DNA of 64,000 nucleotides, from NCBI GenBank assembly GCA_013420905.1, contig JAAXNY010000008.1, positions 806,001 to 870,000 of the forward strand, written 5' to 3'. The position numbers were made by a program, and so were the translations under genes. Each line of letters opens with the position of its first letter. Position 1 is the first letter of the stretch. The notes under the pieces were generated by a model. The model was not told the origin of the DNA and searched no databases. It worked only from the letters and a program-made list of their open reading frames with translations. Below are positions 59,576-64,000 of this stretch, in pieces. Source of the DNA: Collybia mongolica. Taxonomy: Eukaryota > Basidiomycota > Agaricomycetes > Agaricales > Clitocybaceae.

Positions 59576-61439
59576 CTACTTCCCTCTCTCCTCACCTTCC
59601 AATGTTTTCGGCAGATAGCAGCTCCATCCCAGGGCGACAACCGACAAAGCACAGAGAACTACATACACGAGGTATCCACCGAGATCATACCCGCGGTCGT
59701 AATGCATCTCCAAAGAAAGGGCGAAAAGGGAAGAGGAGACAGATGGCGCGAGCGATCGCGCGCCGGACACAGTCATCTGGGAAAGACTGTTTATCGAATC
59801 AGCTGTCTCCTTGGAGGGTGCACAGGCAACGATGTACATGGATATGCAAGCTGTGAATAATGCATATCAATTTAAACCCTCGAGGGTTTACGGAAAGGCT
59901 TACCATACGACATGTATGACAACGTGTATGCCCCAAGCTGAAGTGAAATGCCGATCCATACCCAACAACCGATTTTGTCCCCGTCCCAGTTCGCAAACTT
60001 GGAAAGGACGGGGAATAACGTGAAACATGCGCAGAGTCCCAGTAGACCGAGCATATAACAAGCTCTTTGACCTAGATGTCTGCGAACCCATGCAAAACAG
60101 TAAACTTGGATGAATCCATTGACCGATCCCCAAATGCCGAGTATGAATCCGATCTGGGAGGGTGTCAGACCTAGGCCACCTAGGTGTATGGGTGTGGAGT
60201 AGATTAAAGGAATCAGAACAAGCATTGACTGGTCAAGAAAAGCAAGTAAAGCGAAATTGATGATTGGAACAAGGACACGCGGGATGAGGAGTTCGCGGTA
60301 ATTAGTAGATGTGGCAGTGGTCACAATTTGAGATAAAGATATATCAGGATCTGGTTGTTTGGCTGGTGTGGCCGGTACGTTGCGGTTGACGTAGTCAGTT
60401 ATAGCACCGTATGCCTGGGAAGCAGATGGAAACGAGGGGAGAAGACGGCTTTCGGGAGTTGGCGAGCCTAATTCAGCCGCCCGAATAGGCTGAGTAAGGG
60501 CCTGAATTCGATTCTTGCCTTCAATAAGCGAGGGTAGTGTCTAGAGCCTTTATCAATATTCCAAATTGTAAGGGTCAGGTTGCACCCTAGACTCACTTCC
60601 TTTAAACCTAAAGATCCAAGGACTAACGCTGCCAGAGGCATCGCAGTGGCGGTAAGGCACGGAAGGAGATATGGAAATTCTTTGAATAGTTTGACGGAGC
60701 CGAAGAGGTCGGGCCACCGTTCGGCTGGATTTGCGAGAGTTCCCCCGATGAGAGGCCTAAAATCCTGGCTTGAACACCAGTTTTACATTCCAGTTGGAAC
60801 ACATACCCCAGGGTCGCGCCAATTGATCGAGCCATCGGTAGGAAGGAAAACGCTTGGGCAGCATTAGTCGCATCCGTAATTTCTGCCATAACGCTGCTTG
60901 TGACACCAATGTTCCCGTTGAATGCTCCTTGAGCACATCGGCTTAAGAGCACCCCTGCGAAATTGTTCGAGAGCCCGAACCCCATCATAGACACCGCGAT
61001 TCCGAGTGTTCCTCCGAGCATCATGGGCTTCCGGCCGATACTGTCAGCGGCACGGCCCCATTGCAGGAAGGTCAAGGCCTGTGCGCCATAGAAAACAGAC
61101 TCCTGTTAAACAAGAAAAAATCAGCTTGAGAATACCAACCCAAGACAATAATCTGACCACCGCTCCAACGTAATATCCCGTTTTCTTTTCCTGGCCCTTA
61201 GTAACGCCGATAGTTCTGACGAGGTCGTTCACAAACGGATGGATAACGGTGGACGTTACTGTCTCTGCGATTTGGTTGCATACAACAACGGAAAGCTGGA
61301 GCTTCGGAAGCGGAGTTATAGTGACGGGGAGCTCCGGCTCACTTTGAGTATTGCTTTCTTCCAGTGATGTGGCTATTGCGGGTGCTGGATTATTGGGGGC
61401 ACAAAGGGGACAATCGCAGTCACCGTAACGCAGCGACAT
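59576..61439 (-). CDS. Major facilitator superfamily transporter, DHA1-like
   Basis: Exons 61439-61158, 61102-60807, 60756-60597, 60540-59904 and 59850-59576 give 549 residues. The first half carries LQLSVVVCNQIAETVTSTVI, the loop motif GRAADSIGRKPMMLGG (MFS motif A, usual form GxLaDrxGrkp) and RCAQGAFNGNIGV (motif B-like R-G pair). LPLIGGTLANPAERWP follows transmembrane helix 5. The second half has hydrophobic segments such as LLIPRVLVPIINFALLAFLD and YLVYVVLCALSVVALGW. The N-terminal GDCDCPLCAPN segment with three cysteines is also seen in a group of mushroom DHA1 transporters. The substrate is unknown; drug/H+ antiport or zinc-chelator export (ZIF-like) are both possible. The start was set at MSLRYGDCD because the upstream extension looks non-coding. 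Confidence 0.88.
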
Positions 61440-64000
61440 CTTGATTTCTGCCGACTTCGTGAGCGGAAGATTCGACGGAAATGGGTACGAAACGACCTTT
61501 CTAGGGGAGAAAACTCTGTGGGATTGGCTTCCGACTTTCAAGCCTAGGAGAACACCAAAGAAATGCAACGATGACGAAGATTTAGACTTGACTCATACTT
61601 AAGTACCTTCATTATTCGGATACACGTTGGAACAGGCTCCCTGTCAAGCCCTTCTGATTTCCGATTGGGCCCCAATATCCAAAGTGGCTCTGGAGTGGAT
61701 TTGTGGAGTCCAGCGTCGGATGTGCCCCGGATTGAACTATTTTACGCTTTAAAAGATCAAGTCCGGAAGCAGGATGGAAAGCAAGGTCCATAGCAGGCCC
61801 TTGGGTATAGCTGCGCGCGCTAGTGAGCACTGACCTAAAATGTAGGTAATTTCAGGGACCCTGAAGTAGGTTTTGATGATAAACAGGAAAATATTATTAC
61901 TAGAGCTTTTAGCGTGAGAATGGCTTGTAGGTGTAGACAGTAGTTGCACTTAGGAGAAGACGTATATGCAGCATATATGTAGTATTAGCGGGAAGCGCAA
62001 CAGATTTGACGATAGTATTGGGACTGAACTAGCTAGTCTCGGGTGGAGCTGCAGAATCTATTACAAGTAGATTCCATGTGCCAAGGAAAGCTCTGCCTAA
62101 CTTGCTTATCTTATCGTCTTTGATTTGATTCTCCGCTTTTCCTTGTCCACCTCAAAAAAAAAAACAGACTACTACCCAACCATAGACTCGTTACAGTCTA
62201 GCATACGACGTGCATAGGTGGCAAACTGTCGAAGGCTGACAAGCTTGCCTTTCCCGCAGACAGACCGTGGCCAATCTACCAACTATACAAGTCACTACTT
62301 TGACCACCGCTTCAGGGCCCCCATATTCAAACAATCAGGATGTCAGACAGCTCAGGGTGTTGAAACGAGGGCACAAGAAACACAAATCTGAGTATTTTGC
62401 TGGGCTTTCAACTCTACCCAGCGCAACACCCTAGCTATCCTAGACTGTTCTTCAGCAATGTCTCCATCGTAAGGTTCTAAAATCATGATGATTCCCTTGA
62501 CAAGGACTCGTTTGTTCAGTACTCCGCGATCATAGAATTTCAAAAGCAAGGCGGCTCCAAAATCCCATTACGGACGCAACCTTAGAGTGAAGTGACCTCG
62601 TTTGGCGCACTACCGCTCGACACTTCTCTATACCTCACGCAGCTTGTCCCTTATGACTTGCGGTTCTTTTTTATTCCTATTTTCGTAGTGGGTTTCATGC
62701 AATGGATACTTGCAGTCCATCTCGAATTGCGCCGCCTGCTAAGGGTCTCGCTTTGTGAAAAAAACAGACCCATTCTCCACTGGAATCGACTCTCGCGTTC
62801 TACGGCTTGTCTTTTCCTTTGCAAGGTGCGGCGAGGGCGTTGTCATTGCGGACACCCCAAGGCGAATGGGATGACTATGTCCTCGATCGAAACGTGAGTT
62901 CAGTTGGCATCTGTTCTCTTTGCTTAATGCTGATCCCCAACAGCTCATCCGAAATGTATACCGACACGAATCATTTCACAAAACAGTTACCAAAACCACT
63001 TGCACTTTACTTTCCTCAATGGACTGAACGCGATCTTCTCCAAAGATGAAATATGGAAGTGGCGTTCTGTCTTTATCAATGCCGCTTGATCTCATAATCT
63101 CCGTCGGCCATTTTGTGGCCTTGCCATATAACTTTCTTGAGCGAATGGACAAAGGGGGCAATCGGTTCGGCGAGCTTGTCCAGGTAAAGTCTTCAAGCTC
63201 TGATTATGGGAACTTGAATCGTCAAAGGGGAGATTCAGTTCGGTAGGCGCCACAATGCGAGCTATATATGAAGGAACGACGAACTTCCTTTGTTTGATCT
63301 GCCTACGGGAGACTAGATTCGGGCCATTACATGTTTAAAATGAGCAAGGAAACAATGCTTCGTGCCCGGAAGGTTCCCTCGGTGAAAAGGACTTGCCGAA
63401 CCAATTTTGCCGTTATGATGGTATTCATATAACGAAAGAATAAAATAGGTCGGTGACGACCTGGAAGATTTTACGCCGACAAACGAGGAACTGGGATCAA
63501 ATCACGATATTTTGTTTTCCGCATTTCAAGGTACACCCAGGTCACCTTCTGAAGTAGGATTCATCAAGATACAGCATCAGTGGTCTTTTCAACTGCAATC
63601 TGGTTTTCCACCTCATTAAACATCCACATGTCCAGACCAAAGTCTTTACCGTCCTTGACGGCTATTCTGAGCGCGCTCTTGATGTCCTTTCCCGCCTTCC
63701 ATTTCTTCGCGCCTGTATAAAAGCAATCTTACACATTGATGGTCCCCTTTTCCTCCTCCCTTGACAGTGGATGGCTGTACCAGCGGGCCAGATAGGATAT
63801 AGTCCGACCCATATAGGTTCATAGGCGCCCGACAGTATGCAGCAATAGACATACCGTTCGGGACTGGCCTCGCTGATATATTACCCGGCACTTCTCTCTT
63901 TATGAGGTTAGTTATCTACTTAACACAATTCTTGAACTAACTGGATGTCTTGGGAATCATTAGTAACGCATGCTTCTCTGCATGCTGTTGGTCCCTTCCG
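61440..64000. other. Right end, only weak coding traces
   Basis: No gene could be completed. Minus strand 61612-61800 reads like a C-terminus (MDLAFHPASGLDLLKRKIVQ, then NPLQSHFGYWGPIGNQKG) ending in a stop at 61612. Around 62.7-63.2 kb pieces on both strands look partly coding (plus ALSLRTPQGEWDDYVLDRN, followed by gtgagt). An A run lies at 62154-62164. Confidence 0.35.
63560..63900 (-). other. Possible partial gene at the window end
   Basis: Minus strand pieces look coding: VPGNISARPVPNGMSIAAYC, NLYGSDYILSGPLVQP, and after a frame change KKWKAGKDIKSALRIAVKDG, FGLDMWMFNEVENQIAVEKT up to a stop near 63570. A splice that joins them in frame was not found, and the 5' part would lie beyond the window. 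No family is recognised. Confidence 0.3.

Overview
The window reads as nuclear DNA of a filamentous basidiomycete, most likely an Agaricomycete. Almost every gene is split by short introns (about 49-63 nt). The gene set mixes conserved fungal housekeeping genes (DED1, SPT20, HGH1, TPT1, an iron-type GATA factor) with families expanded in mushrooms (HET-domain proteins, F-box proteins, tandem lineage-specific paralogues, secreted low-complexity proteins). I could not assign a species. All assignments come from reading motifs and splice sites by eye; nothing was searched.

Layout. Positions 1-10.3 kb are gene-poor and decayed: the right part of a hAT transposon, a broken ribosomal protein uL23 gene with its introns, and a broken 3' part of a DNA2 helicase-nuclease gene. 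In each of the three relics one premature stop is best explained as CGA to TGA. Ordinary gene space starts near 10.8 kb: a coiled-coil protein of unknown role, TPT1 (tRNA 2'-phosphotransferase), a HET-domain protein, then on the minus strand a two-finger GATA factor of the Urbs1/SreA/Fep1 iron-repressor class. Its 5' flank is nearly 4 kb long and holds a cluster of ATCWGATAA sites, the known binding sequence of that class.

From 25.7 to 34 kb come an unknown protein built of two repeated units, a short-chain dehydrogenase, an F-box protein, two intron-containing tRNA-Lys genes with different anticodons, and a second F-box protein. From 34.5 to 47.2 kb lies a housekeeping block: DED1 RNA helicase, a conserved unknown basic protein, a single-finger GATA factor, SPT20 (SAGA subunit), and HGH1 facing away from SPT20 across about 140 bp. 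From 48 kb on the content is accessory: a repetitive secreted protein, two tandem paralogues ending in a PBZ-like zinc motif (one with a one-base frameshift), a second HET protein, a small secreted protein with an acidic tail, and an MFS transporter. The last 2.5 kb show only weak coding traces.

Points worth a second look are the iron-factor site cluster, the PBZ-like tandem pair, the internally duplicated 25.7-27.6 kb protein with matching introns, probable GC-AG introns in three genes, and the decayed left end with fragments of two essential genes.
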